From: Oscillospiraceae bacterium
GTDB taxonomy: Bacteria > Bacillota > Clostridia > Oscillospirales > Ruminococcaceae
Direction of reading: 5' to 3'
DNA: 40,608 bases
NCBI GenBank assembly: GCA_022787085.1
Contig: JALFVE010000041.1
Coordinates: 1-40,608 of the forward strand
The notes under the pieces were generated by a model. It saw only the letters and a list, made by a program, of their open reading frames with translations, searched no databases and was not told the DNA's origin. A program made the translations under genes and the position numbers. Below, piece by piece: positions 23,185-31,495 of the stretch (position 1 is its first letter; each line of letters begins with the position of its first letter).

Positions 23185-24999
23185 TTGTCAAAAAAAAATA
23201 AAGCTGCCCCGTTCATTGAAGCTGCTATTGTTTTCGTACTTTCCTTTTTTATCGCATTTTCCGACATCTTTCATTCCTTTGACTGCCTTCTGAGAGACAA
23301 GCTCTATCAGCAGCCCCGCGGCATTAATAATAGTATTAAGATCATTGCTGTGGACGACGACACCCTGAGAGAGCTGGGTCCCTTCGGTACATGGTCCAGA
23401 GGCGTTTATGCGGACGTCATTAACAAGCTGGGGGACTATCCTGCGGTAATTGCGATGGATATTATGATATTCGGGGACATGGACAGCGAGGGCGACATGG
23501 CTCTCCATGACGCCTGCAAAAACAGCGGTCGGGTAGTTTCGGGGTCGTACATAAACTATTCCGCTGCCTACAAGACAGATGAAAATGGAGATCCTTACAT
23601 TGATTATCATAACGTTGCTTCCATTGACCAGCCCATCATTGCGGACTGCGCTGTTACGGGCTTTGTTAATGCTGTGCCCGATGATGACGGCATTGTGCGC
23701 ACTGCTTATATTTCCGAGGATTTTGAGGGCACGGAGCACAGAAGCCTTGCTGCTCAGACTTATTCGCTGTACTGCCAACGAATGGGGCTTGCCGAAAACA
23801 TCCCCGCTCTTGACAGCCGCGGCAGGATGCAGATAAATTATGCGGGCAGGCCTTATGATTACGAGCATATTTCTCTTTGCAGGGTCCTTGACGGGTCGGT
23901 TGACCCCAGAATTTTCACAGACTGCATTGTTATTGTGGGAGCATATGCCTCGGGGCTTCAGGATCAGTTCTCCGTTCCAAACAGCGCTGACCAGATGTTC
24001 GGGGCGGAAATTCATGCTAACATCGTTCAGGGGCTTATTGACGGGAAATATCCCGTTTATGCCAACAGGGTCTTCTCTTCTCTGGCGGCTGCGGCTATTG
24101 CCTGCCTGATATACATTTTATCGAGAAGGGCTAAATTCAGATTCTCCACTCCCGCTTCCATTGCTGTTATCATCGGATGCTTCGGCGGCGGTATTGCCGC
24201 TTACGGCGCAGGAGTCACTGTTCCCGTTCTTTACGCTCCCCTTTGCGCTCTTGTTTCCTTCCTTGTGAATCTGGGCAGAAAATATGCCGAGGAAGCGGCG
24301 GAAAAACGCAAGATCACCGACGCTTTCAAGAAATATGTCGCTCCTCAGGTGGTTGAGGAAATTGCAAAAAAGGGCGGCTATCAGATCAGGCTCGGCGGCG
24401 AAAACCGCAATATTGCCGTTCTTTTCGTGGATATCAGAGGCTTTACTCCCATGTCCGAGAGCCTTGAACCCGAGCAGGTGGTGGATATCCTAAACAGCTA
24501 TCTTAATCTTACCACTAACGCCATCTTCAAAAACGGCGGCACTCTCGACAAGTTTATTGGCGACGCTACTATGGCGGTATTTAACGCTCCCTTCGATCTG
24601 GATGACTATATTTACAGAGCCGTCAGGACGGCGTGGGATATCGTCAGCGGCGGAAATGCCATCGAGAGCAAATTCCTCGAGAAATACGGCAAATCCGTCA
24701 GCTTCGGCGTGGGCGTCAACTGCGGTCCTGCGGTCGTGGGAAACATCGGCTGCGATTTCCGTATGGATTACACTGCCATCGGAGATACCGTTAACACTGC
24801 TGCCCGCCTTGAAGCCAATGCAAAGCGGGGTCAGGTGCTTATCAGCGAATATGTTTATGAACAGGTGAAGGACAGGGTCTCGGTCGAGCCCATAGGTGAG
24901 ATCCCTCTGAAGGGTAAATCCAAGGGCGTTTTCGTTTATTCCCTTACGGCGCTCAAGGAAGAAGCCGAAAACGACATTGCAAAGGAGCCGGTACAATGA
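23185..24999 (+). CDS. CHASE2-domain class III adenylate cyclase
   Basis: This 604-residue membrane enzyme should make cyclic AMP. An N-terminal helix (10-30) is followed by an external CHASE2 sensor (about 35-290, IIAVDDDTLRELGPFGTW and VIAMDIMIFG), three helices (about 293-375), and a cytoplasmic class III cyclase domain (about 405-595). All catalytic residues are present: metal-binding D416 and D460, adenine-selecting K456 and D528, and transition-state N537 and R541 in NTAARLE. The K/D pair points to ATP, not GTP. The start is TTG at 23185, eight bases after GGAGGGG (23171-23177). It is coupled by a four-base overlap to the next gene. No CRP-like receptor is in the window. Confidence 0.93.
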   Translation: MSKKNKAAPFIEAAIVFVLSFFIAFSDIFHSFDCLLRDKLYQQPRGINNSIKIIAVDDDTLRELGPFGTWSRGVYADVINKLGDYPAVIAMDIMIFGDMDSEGDMALHDACKNSGRVVSGSYINYSAAYKTDENGDPYIDYHNVASIDQPIIADCAVTGFVNAVPDDDGIVRTAYISEDFEGTEHRSLAAQTYSLYCQRMGLAENIPALDSRGRMQINYAGRPYDYEHISLCRVLDGSVDPRIFTDCIVIVGAYASGLQDQFSVPNSADQMFGAEIHANIVQGLIDGKYPVYANRVFSSLAAAAIACLIYILSRRAKFRFSTPASIAVIIGCFGGGIAAYGAGVTVPVLYAPLCALVSFLVNLGRKYAEEAAEKRKITDAFKKYVAPQVVEEIAKKGGYQIRLGGENRNIAVLFVDIRGFTPMSESLEPEQVVDILNSYLNLTTNAIFKNGGTLDKFIGDATMAVFNAPFDLDDYIYRAVRTAWDIVSGGNAIESKFLEKYGKSVSFGVGVNCGPAVVGNIGCDFRMDYTAIGDTVNTAARLEANAKRGQVLISEYVYEQVKDRVSVEPIGEIPLKGKSKGVFVYSLTALKEEAENDIAKEPVQ

Positions 25000-25772
25000 G
25001 CAGATTTCTTATCATTCCGAGAATAAATGAGCTTGAGGACAGCCTTTCTCTTGCGGAGGAATTCGGCTTCGGCTTTGAGTATAACGATTTCTTCATTCCC
25101 GATGTTTTAGACGACAGCTCCCTTACGGACAGGATCATTGATATTTACAAGTCCCACCGCCTGCCCGGGCTTTGCACCCTTCACGGAGCTTTTTTCGATG
25201 TTCTGATTTTCAGCGACGACAGGGAGATAAGACGCATCTCCGAGATGAGGATAAGGCAGAGCCTTGATATTGCAAGAAGGCTGGGAGTCAGGGGCGTTGT
25301 TTTCCACACGAATCACAACCCCGCTCTCACTGCCAAGCTTTATCTCGATCACTGGCTGGACCGCAATGAGACTTTCTGGAGGAATATTCTCGGCGAATAT
25401 CCCGATATGCACATATATATGGAAAATATGTTCGACGATTCTCCCCGTTTGCTCGCCGCTCTGGCGAAAAGACTTTCGGATGTTCCCAATTTCGGGGTTT
25501 GCTTCGATTACGCTCATGCTGTTATTTTCGGCTCGGATATTGATGATTGGGTGGATTCATTGTCCCCCTTTGTAAGGCATATGCATATTAATGACAACGA
25601 TCTGAAAAACGATCTCCACCTTGCTGTGGGCGAGGGCAAAATTGACTGGGCCCATTTCAGAAAATGCTTTGAGGACAAGCTGGCGGGAACAGATACGGTG
25701 CTCATTGAGACTTCTTCCATCGAAAGGCAGAGGCGTTCCGCTGAGTTCCTCAGAGATCTGGGGCTTATCTGA
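24996..25772 (+). CDS. Sugar phosphate isomerase/epimerase-like TIM barrel protein
   Basis: This 258-residue protein belongs to the xylose isomerase-like/AP endonuclease 2 superfamily. The four expected metal ligands can be picked out: Glu in IYMENMFDD, Asp in VCFDYAHA, His in RHMHINDND, and Glu in VLIETSS. CTLHGAFFD and GVVFHTNHNP line the active site. The substrate is unknown; isomerases and epimerases of sugars or inositols and endonuclease IV share the fold, and I see no sign of DNA-repair loops. It overlaps the cyclase stop by four bases. The coupling suggests that its activity is needed whenever the cyclase is made. Confidence 0.82.
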   Translation: MSRFLIIPRINELEDSLSLAEEFGFGFEYNDFFIPDVLDDSSLTDRIIDIYKSHRLPGLCTLHGAFFDVLIFSDDREIRRISEMRIRQSLDIARRLGVRGVVFHTNHNPALTAKLYLDHWLDRNETFWRNILGEYPDMHIYMENMFDDSPRLLAALAKRLSDVPNFGVCFDYAHAVIFGSDIDDWVDSLSPFVRHMHINDNDLKNDLHLAVGEGKIDWAHFRKCFEDKLAGTDTVLIETSSIERQRRSAEFLRDLGLI

Positions 25773-25865
25773 TTTATTGCTGTATCGCCGCATTGTTTAT
25801 TTTGTTTATTTTTTCCTCTTACACAGAAATTTTTTGGAGAATGTTACAAAATTGTTCTGAAGGTA

Positions 25866-25894
25866 TTGAAATTATTATTAGCTTGTGTTATAAT
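25866..25894 (+). promoter_or_regulatory. Sigma-A promoter for the riboswitch and surface protein
   Basis: TTGAAA at 25866-25871 and TATAAT at 25889-25894 are separated by 17 bases. The transcript should begin near 25901, about ten bases before the riboswitch. The rest of the 290-base gap from 25773 is AT-rich and empty. Confidence 0.85.
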
Positions 25895-25910
25895 GTCTTT
25901 AAACTAATAT

Positions 25911-26003
25911 CAAATCAAAAGGCAAAACCGACGAAAGTCGGCGGCGCAAAGCACGAGCCTAAGCTGATGAATTTTCGGGAGTATGGCGGTCGGGCTGCAT
26001 TTG
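25911..26003 (+). promoter_or_regulatory. Cyclic-di-GMP-I (GEMM-I) riboswitch aptamer
   Basis: The conserved core of GEMM-I can be read directly. GGCAAAACC is followed by a five-base stem (25928-25932 with 25937-25941) capped by the docking tetraloop GAAA. Then come GCGCAAAGC and GCCTAAG, and near the 3' end GGCGGTCGGGCTGC, which matches the family's second conserved strand. P1 forms between 25911-25915 and 25999-26003. By hand alignment with the Vibrio Vc2 aptamer, the base that separates c-di-GMP from cGAMP binders appears to be G, favouring c-di-GMP. The 3' strand of P1 touches the first bases of the terminator stem at 26003-26004, so ligand binding could disfavour termination (an on switch). 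That direction is inference. Confidence 0.82.
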
Positions 26004-26044
26004 GAGGTTTTTCCGGTATGCAGTTCTGCCGGCAGCTCCTTTTT
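26003..26044 (+). terminator. Riboswitch expression-platform terminator
   Basis: GGAG (26003-26006) pairs with CTCC (26036-26039) around an inner stem (26013-26018 with 26027-26032), followed by TTTTT at 26040-26044. It lies between the aptamer and the ribosome binding site of the surface protein, as expected for transcriptional control. Confidence 0.78.
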
Positions 26045-26069
26045 CTATTATTTTTAGGAGGCGATGATT

Positions 26070-29000
26070 TTGAGTTTAAAAGCAAAATTTGCCGCTATGT
26101 CTTTAAAGGCTAAGATCGCAGTTATTTGCGGCATTGCTGCCGTTATCGGCACGGCTGCAGTAATTGTCGGCATTATCCTTACAAAAGAGGACAGCTACAG
26201 AGTCCTCAAGGTTTTTGAAATGGCGGGCAGCTCGATCGTTAACCGTGAAAGCTCGGGGGATCTTGACGCTTATGTGGGTATGAATCTGGAAAACGGCGAC
26301 ACTCTCACTGTCGGCGAGGAAAGCACCCTCCGCCTTTCTCTCGATAACGACAAGTACATTCTCCTTGACGAAGGCACTGTTATGAAGCTCAATGCCGCGG
26401 GAAATTCTGCCGACAGCAGGACGACTCTTGAGCTGAGACAGGGTACTATATTAAATGAGATCACAAATCCTCTTTCCGCCGATTCCCTCTATGAGGTGGC
26501 TACGCCAAAGGCTACTATGGCTGTCAGAGGCACCAGCTTCTCCATTTCTGTTGAGAAGGACGAAAACGGCGGATATATCATTATTGTTAACACCTTTCAG
26601 GGCAAGGTCGAGGTATGGCTTCTCGATAAGGACGGAAATCCTACCGGTCAAAAGGCTCTCGTTACTGCAGACAAGTGCATTTCCATATACACCGAGCCTG
26701 ATGCGGATACGGGCAATCCTGCCGAGATAGACGGCATTTCCAGATTTGTTTACATTGACGAGGACGGCAATATCTCTGATGTTCCCGAGGGTGCCGACCC
26801 TGTTTATGATATTATTTACAAGTTTATTTCTAAGAATGTCAAGGTAAATGCTCTGCGCTCCAATGAGTCCAATCTGATGATTCTTGCCGATGAGATCGTC
26901 AAAAAGCTGAAGGACAGCGTTTCGGACGACTCTGATAAAGACAATACAGAGACTTCCGTTTCTTCCACTGCTTCCGATACAACGGAAACGGAGATCACCA
27001 CCATATCCGAGACAGACGCTCCTGCGGTCACGACTGTTCCCATTACCGAGGAATCCGAGACTGCTTCGGAAACGGTGAGCGCTTCAGTTAACGATACGGA
27101 ACCAAGCGACGCTGCTCAGACTTCCATGGCTGAGGCTCCTTCGGACAGTATCACTTTAAGGGAGACTTCCGCTTCTACGGCTGCCGCAGTCACTACTCCC
27201 ACTGTTACGGAAGCTTCATCCGACACGGCTTCGATAACAACTGCTGTTTCCGATAAAACAGGTAAGGATGACCAGGTTCCGGGAACAAAACCATTCGTTA
27301 CTCTGCCCTCAGATAACAGCACCTTTATGACGCTCCCTCCTGTGATCACTTACACCGAAAGGGAGACCTCCGCTACTTCGGCGCCTGTTTTCACATTCCC
27401 GAACAACTCATTCATGCAGCAGACCACGCCTGCCACATTCGCCACCTCGGAATTTAAGCCCATTATTATAGTATCGTCCACAGAGACTGCTGTTACAACT
27501 CCTGCGGAGACTACTGTGCCTATTCCCGAGGAGACTACTGTTACTATCCCTGCGGAAACTACGATAACCACTGCTTCTGAGGAGACTGCGATCACCACTG
27601 TCCCTGAGACTTCCGTTACGGAGGAGACTACTACTGTTTCCGAAGTGACTACTACCGAAGAGACTACTACTGTTCCCGAGGAGACTACCACCGAAGAGAC
27701 TACTACTACCGCTGTGAAATACACTGTTTCATTCGTATGCGACGGTGAGCAGATCGACAGCGTTGATGTAGACGAGGGCGGAACTGTTTCACACATTCCT
27801 GCAGCTAATTCAAAAACGGGATATTCCTTCGTCGGATGGTTTGATGAAGCCGATTCGGAGTTTGACACTACTGTTACCGTTACTTCAAATATGACAGTCT
27901 ATGCGGTTTACGAACCTGTTGACTGCACTGTTATCTTTGAAGCCGAGGGTGCTGAAAACGTTCCTGCTCCCATTACCGTTAAGTATGGTCAGAAGCCTAC
28001 TGCTAATCAGCTCCCCAATGTTCCCACCAAGGATAATTACACTACTGACGGAAAATGGTATTACACCGTTAACAGTGAGGAATCGGTTTTTGACACTACT
28101 GTTACCGTTACTTCAAATATGACAGTCTATGCGGTTTACAAAAAGATCCACACCGTGACCTACTACGCAAAGTACACTTATGACAGCACGACTTATACGG
28201 ATCTGAAGCTGATCGAACAGAAGGTCGTTGACGGCAATACTCCCGAAAAGCCCTCTCTCCCTACAACGATCACGCATACTGTTGACACCAATACTTATAA
28301 GTATGTTCTTGATAACGATAAGTGGCAAACTCAATTCTCAGCTATCGGAACGATAAATGCGGATACTCCTATTTATGTCGAGTACACGAATGCTTCCGAT
28401 ATTTACACTATGACAAATGCGTTCATAGACGATCATATCGTTAAGCAGGGTACATATTCCGACGGCGAAACCATCAATCTTCCTGAAACTGCTAATACCG
28501 TAACCATTGATGGCAAGGAAGTTACCTTTGCAGGCTGGGGCTATGTTACATCGGGCGGAGGTGTTTCACTGAATTATGGCACCGATGCCGCCGGCATAAC
28601 GCCTTCAAATGATAGTCCTAACGCCTCCAAACCTCTTGAGTACAGGGCGTTCTATCAGAAGACATATACTGTCACGATCCTTGGTGAGGACGCAGATGGT
28701 GACGGAGTATCAGATAAAGCGACAAAAACTATTTCCAAAATATGCCAATCTTCTGACCCCACTGAATTGCTTACAATGAGCTATTATTTAAATTTCTCTG
28801 CTATTCCGGGAGAGTTAAGTGACTTTGCTTGGTACTATAAAAATGAAGATGGCGTAGAAAAGCCGTTTGGCGAAGGTTCCTTTACATATGATGTTACTCT
28901 CTACTACAAGACGTATTACACGGTAAAATTTATTGCTGAGAACGATGAAGAGCTTTATGAGCCCACCAAAGTTTACTATGTAGACAATGGTCATCTCATC

Positions 29001-29120
29001 GACAGTCTTCCTACCATCGAAGATGGCTACAAATGGGTCAATGCAGAAACGGGTGAAGTCTTCACCGAAGATACGCCGATATACTCTGATATTACCCTTA
29101 AAAAAGTACCTATTTCGTAA
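26070..29120 (+). CDS. FecR-domain surface protein with InlB-type repeats
   Basis: This protein of about 1016 residues has a short basic start and one membrane helix (about 15-37), so most of it lies outside. A FecR domain covers about 72-190 (NGDTLTVGEESTLRL, then VATPKATMAVRGTSF). A long Thr/Ser/Glu-rich linker spans about 290-548. Listeria-Bacteroides (InlB B-type) repeats start near 551 (GYSFVGWFDE, then TVTVTSNMTVYAVY) and are followed by more divergent beta repeats to the end. It has no sorting motif; the N-terminal helix is the only anchor seen. Adhesion or matrix building is likely by architecture. The TTG at 26070 is eight bases after AGGAGG (26056-26061); ATG 26064 is only two bases away and is less likely. 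The 3' third is richer in A/T codons than the rest. Confidence 0.85.
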   Translation: MSLKAKFAAMSLKAKIAVICGIAAVIGTAAVIVGIILTKEDSYRVLKVFEMAGSSIVNRESSGDLDAYVGMNLENGDTLTVGEESTLRLSLDNDKYILLDEGTVMKLNAAGNSADSRTTLELRQGTILNEITNPLSADSLYEVATPKATMAVRGTSFSISVEKDENGGYIIIVNTFQGKVEVWLLDKDGNPTGQKALVTADKCISIYTEPDADTGNPAEIDGISRFVYIDEDGNISDVPEGADPVYDIIYKFISKNVKVNALRSNESNLMILADEIVKKLKDSVSDDSDKDNTETSVSSTASDTTETEITTISETDAPAVTTVPITEESETASETVSASVNDTEPSDAAQTSMAEAPSDSITLRETSASTAAAVTTPTVTEASSDTASITTAVSDKTGKDDQVPGTKPFVTLPSDNSTFMTLPPVITYTERETSATSAPVFTFPNNSFMQQTTPATFATSEFKPIIIVSSTETAVTTPAETTVPIPEETTVTIPAETTITTASEETAITTVPETSVTEETTTVSEVTTTEETTTVPEETTTEETTTTAVKYTVSFVCDGEQIDSVDVDEGGTVSHIPAANSKTGYSFVGWFDEADSEFDTTVTVTSNMTVYAVYEPVDCTVIFEAEGAENVPAPITVKYGQKPTANQLPNVPTKDNYTTDGKWYYTVNSEESVFDTTVTVTSNMTVYAVYKKIHTVTYYAKYTYDSTTYTDLKLIEQKVVDGNTPEKPSLPTTITHTVDTNTYKYVLDNDKWQTQFSAIGTINADTPIYVEYTNASDIYTMTNAFIDDHIVKQGTYSDGETINLPETANTVTIDGKEVTFAGWGYVTSGGGVSLNYGTDAAGITPSNDSPNASKPLEYRAFYQKTYTVTILGEDADGDGVSDKATKTISKICQSSDPTELLTMSYYLNFSAIPGELSDFAWYYKNEDGVEKPFGEGSFTYDVTLYYKTYYTVKFIAENDEELYEPTKVYYVDNGHLIDSLPTIEDGYKWVNAETGEVFTEDTPIYSDITLKKVPIS
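27861..28139 (+). repeat. Two exact 51-base direct repeats
   Basis: Bases 27861-27911 and 28089-28139 are identical and in frame. They encode the FDTTVTVTSNMTVYAVY end of two successive InlB-type repeats. Identity at silent positions points to recent duplication or conversion. Confidence 0.92.
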
Positions 29121-29155
29121 TAAATCTTCCGATTATGACTGCTCGGTAAAAAACG

Positions 29156-29195
29156 ATATCCGCACACGATATGCTTTCGTGTGCGGATATTTTTT
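29156..29195 (+). terminator. Rho-independent terminator of the surface protein gene
   Basis: A 14-base perfect stem (29156-29169 with 29177-29190) is followed by TTTTT, 36 bases after the stop codon. Confidence 0.92.
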
Positions 29196-29259
29196 GCTGA
29201 TTTCTCGTTTATGTAAAATCGCAGTAAAGTATTTCACGCATTCTTCATAATATATGATT

Positions 29260-29286
29260 TTGAAATTCATCTATTTATGATAAAAT
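29260..29286 (+). promoter_or_regulatory. Probable promoter for the phosphate symporter
   Basis: TTGAAA at 29260-29265 and TAAAAT at 29281-29286 fit sigma-A boxes, but the spacer is only 15 bases. The transcript would start near 29293. Confidence 0.5.
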
Positions 29287-29318
29287 GATTTTGTATAGCG
29301 AAAAATATTATTATGAAA

Positions 29319-29381
29319 GCTCGGGCAGAAAACCCGAAAGGCTCCGCTGCGTTCTTACGGAGCTATGTGAAAGGATTGAGC
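29319..29381 (+). promoter_or_regulatory. Folded leader before the phosphate symporter
   Basis: Two hairpins lie side by side: 29322-29325 with 29333-29336, and 29341-29346 with 29358-29363. A short outer stem can form between 29319-29321 and 29379-29381, making a three-way junction just at the ribosome binding site GAAAGGA (29369-29375). It could be a translational switch, but I do not recognise a known family and the outer stem is weak. Confidence 0.35.
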
Positions 29382-29387
29382 AAAAGT

Positions 29388-31154
29388 ATGACCATTTTTA
29401 ATGTCATCCACCTGTTCGGCGGTCTCGCCATGTTCCTCTATGGCATGAATCTCATGAGCGACAAGCTCGAAAAGCTTGCAGGCGGCAAGCTTGAACAGAT
29501 ATTCGAAAAGCTTACCTCCAACCGCTTCAAGGGTCTGCTGCTGGGTATTCTCGTTACTGCGGTGGTGCAGTCCTCTTCGGCTACTACTGTCATGCTGGTG
29601 GGCTTCGTTAACTCGGGCATTATGCGCCTTTCACAGGCTATTTCCATAATTATGGGTGCTAACATCGGCACCACTGTTACTACCTGGATACTAAGCCTTA
29701 CGGGTATCGAGGGCGACAGTCTGCTTATCCAGTTCTGCAAGCCCAAGAATTTTGCTCCCCTCTTTGCTCTTGTGGGTGTTGTTATGCGTATGGTATCAAA
29801 GGACGGCAAGAAAAAGGACGTGGGCGGCATCCTTATCGGCTTCGGTCTGCTTATGTGGGGCATGGTCACTATGGGCGAATCCGTTGAGCCCCTCAGCGAA
29901 TCGGAAAAATTTGCCAGCCTTATGACCCTCTTTAAAAATCCCGTTCTGGGCGTTCTGGTGGGCGCTGTTATCACTGCTGTTATTCAGTCCTCCGCCGCTT
30001 CGGTCGGTATGCTCCAGACTCTTTCCAATTCGGGGCTTATCACCTTCGGCGCGGCTCTCCCCATTATCCTCGGTCAGAATATCGGTACCTGCGTTACCGC
30101 TATCCTTTCCTCTGCAGGCGCTAACAAAAGCGCCAAGCGTGTTGCCGCTGTTCACCTTTATTTCAATATTATCGGTACAGTCCTGGCTTTGGTGTGCTAT
30201 TACTCCCTGGACGCTTTTATCCACTTCACCTTTGCGGACATGGAGGTCACAAGCGTTTCCATTGCTATTGTTCATACTATATTTAATATAGGCACTACTC
30301 TTGTTCTTCTGCCCTTTACTCATGTTCTCGAAAAGCTTGCATATCTCACCATCAGGGACGAACAGAAGGAGCCTGCGGAAAATCTCGTTCTTCTGGACGA
30401 CCGTTTCCTGAACACCCCGGGTGTTGCTATCGAGCAGTGCAGAAACGTTACCAACAGAATGGCTTCCCTTGCCAAGACTACCATCTCCCTGGCTCTCGAC
30501 CTTTACAAGAGCTTCGATGAGGACAAGGCTCAGATGATACTTGACAATGAGGACATGATCGACAAGTATGAGGATATTACGGGCACCTATCTCGTTAAGC
30601 TCTCGGGTCGAAGCCTGACCATGGACGACAGCAGGACCGTTTCCTGTCTGCTCCATTCCATAGGCGATTTTGAGAGAATTTCCGACCATGCGGTGAATAT
30701 TCTTGACACCGCAAAGGAAATTCACACAAAAGAGATAAATTTCTCCGACATGGCTAAGCGTGAGCTTAATGTTATGTTCGGCGCAATCGAGGAAATTCTC
30801 GATTTAACGGTGAAGGCTTTTGAGGCCAAGGATATTGACCTTGCCTACAAGGTTGAGCCGCTGGAGGAGGTCGTGGATTATCTCCGCACTGAGATGAAAT
30901 CACGCCATGTTGAACGATTGAGAAAAAAGACCTGCACCATTGAACAGGGCTTCATTTTCACCGATCTGCTCACAGACCTTGAGCGCATTTCCGATCACTG
31001 CTCAAATATTGCCGTCAATCTCATTCAGATAAATGACAACAGCTTTGAGAATCACAGGTATCTTAATGCTGTCAAGAGCGAGGATAATGAGAAGTTCGCT
31101 GAGCTTTTCAAGGAGTATTCCTATAAGTTCCCGCTGCCGAAAACTGATAAATAA
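29388..31154 (+). CDS. Na+/phosphate cotransporter with C-terminal PhoU-like domain
   Basis: This protein of about 588 residues belongs to the NptA/YjbB (PNaS) family. Two inverted transport repeats carry the family QSS motifs, VVQSSSATTVMLVGF and VIQSSAASVGML, among about eight to nine membrane helices up to residue 325. The rest is a cytoplasmic PhoU-like helical domain with two copies of the ERISDH motif. It should take up phosphate with sodium. I chose ATG 29388 because MTIFNVIHLFGGLA is the usual family start; GAAAGGA is 12 bases upstream, which is long. The frame is open back to ATG 29313, so a longer form is possible, but those codons coincide with the folded leader. Confidence 0.9.
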   Translation: MTIFNVIHLFGGLAMFLYGMNLMSDKLEKLAGGKLEQIFEKLTSNRFKGLLLGILVTAVVQSSSATTVMLVGFVNSGIMRLSQAISIIMGANIGTTVTTWILSLTGIEGDSLLIQFCKPKNFAPLFALVGVVMRMVSKDGKKKDVGGILIGFGLLMWGMVTMGESVEPLSESEKFASLMTLFKNPVLGVLVGAVITAVIQSSAASVGMLQTLSNSGLITFGAALPIILGQNIGTCVTAILSSAGANKSAKRVAAVHLYFNIIGTVLALVCYYSLDAFIHFTFADMEVTSVSIAIVHTIFNIGTTLVLLPFTHVLEKLAYLTIRDEQKEPAENLVLLDDRFLNTPGVAIEQCRNVTNRMASLAKTTISLALDLYKSFDEDKAQMILDNEDMIDKYEDITGTYLVKLSGRSLTMDDSRTVSCLLHSIGDFERISDHAVNILDTAKEIHTKEINFSDMAKRELNVMFGAIEEILDLTVKAFEAKDIDLAYKVEPLEEVVDYLRTEMKSRHVERLRKKTCTIEQGFIFTDLLTDLERISDHCSNIAVNLIQINDNSFENHRYLNAVKSEDNEKFAELFKEYSYKFPLPKTDK

Positions 31155-31197
31155 CCATAAAAAGCTCCCCCGATGATTTCGGGGGAGCTTTTTATGG
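31155..31197. terminator. Bidirectional terminator shared by the symporter and tRNA-Leu
   Basis: A 19-base perfect stem (31155-31173 with 31179-31197) contains AAAAA on one arm and TTTTT on the other. It ends the symporter transcript on the plus strand and the tRNA on the minus strand. Its outermost three bases are the CCA end of the tRNA. Confidence 0.93.
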
Positions 31198-31277
31198 TGC
31201 GGGTAACAGGACTTGAACCTGCACGCTTACGCAATAGATCCTAAGTCTATCGTGTCTGCCAATTCCACCATACCCGC
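31195..31277 (-). tRNA. tRNA-Leu (anticodon UAG), CCA encoded
   Basis: The minus strand reads GCGGGTA at the 5' end, pairing with TACCCGC at the 3' end, followed by discriminator A and CCA. The D-loop GGAATTGGCAGAC, the anticodon loop CTTAGGA with UAG, a long variable arm (TTGCGTAAGCG region) and GGTTCAAGTCC in the T-arm all fit a class II leucine tRNA. The total length is 83 bases with CCA. Confidence 0.96.
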
Positions 31278-31293
31278 ATACGATGCAGTAATT

Positions 31294-31322
31294 ATTATAC
31301 CACTTTTCGAGGGTAATGTCAA
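31294..31322 (-). promoter_or_regulatory. Sigma-A promoter of tRNA-Leu
   Basis: On the minus strand, -35 TTGACA (31317-31322) and -10 TATAAT (31294-31299) are both perfect, with a 17-base spacer, ending 17 bases before the tRNA. Confidence 0.93.
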
Positions 31323-31403
31323 TGGATTTTTTGCAAAATTATTCACTCTGAGTATTGATATCAAAAAAATTTTCCGTAATTTTGCGGGGAATGAGAAAAA
31401 TAC

Positions 31404-31432
31404 TTGCAAAAAAGCGAAATATATGGTATAAT
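31404..31432 (+). promoter_or_regulatory. Sigma-A promoter of the gatCAB operon
   Basis: TTGCAA at 31404-31409 and TATAAT at 31427-31432 have a 17-base spacer, 64 bases before the gatC ATG. Confidence 0.87.
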
Positions 31433-31495
31433 AAATAAGTATTGTTGTCAGCGCTTTGGTGCGGCAAAAAAATTTATCAGAAAAGAGGAATTTTT

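Noticed and set aside
29796-30725. 309-codon minus-strand frame
   Set aside because: Shadow of the phosphate symporter; no motif and no ribosome binding site.
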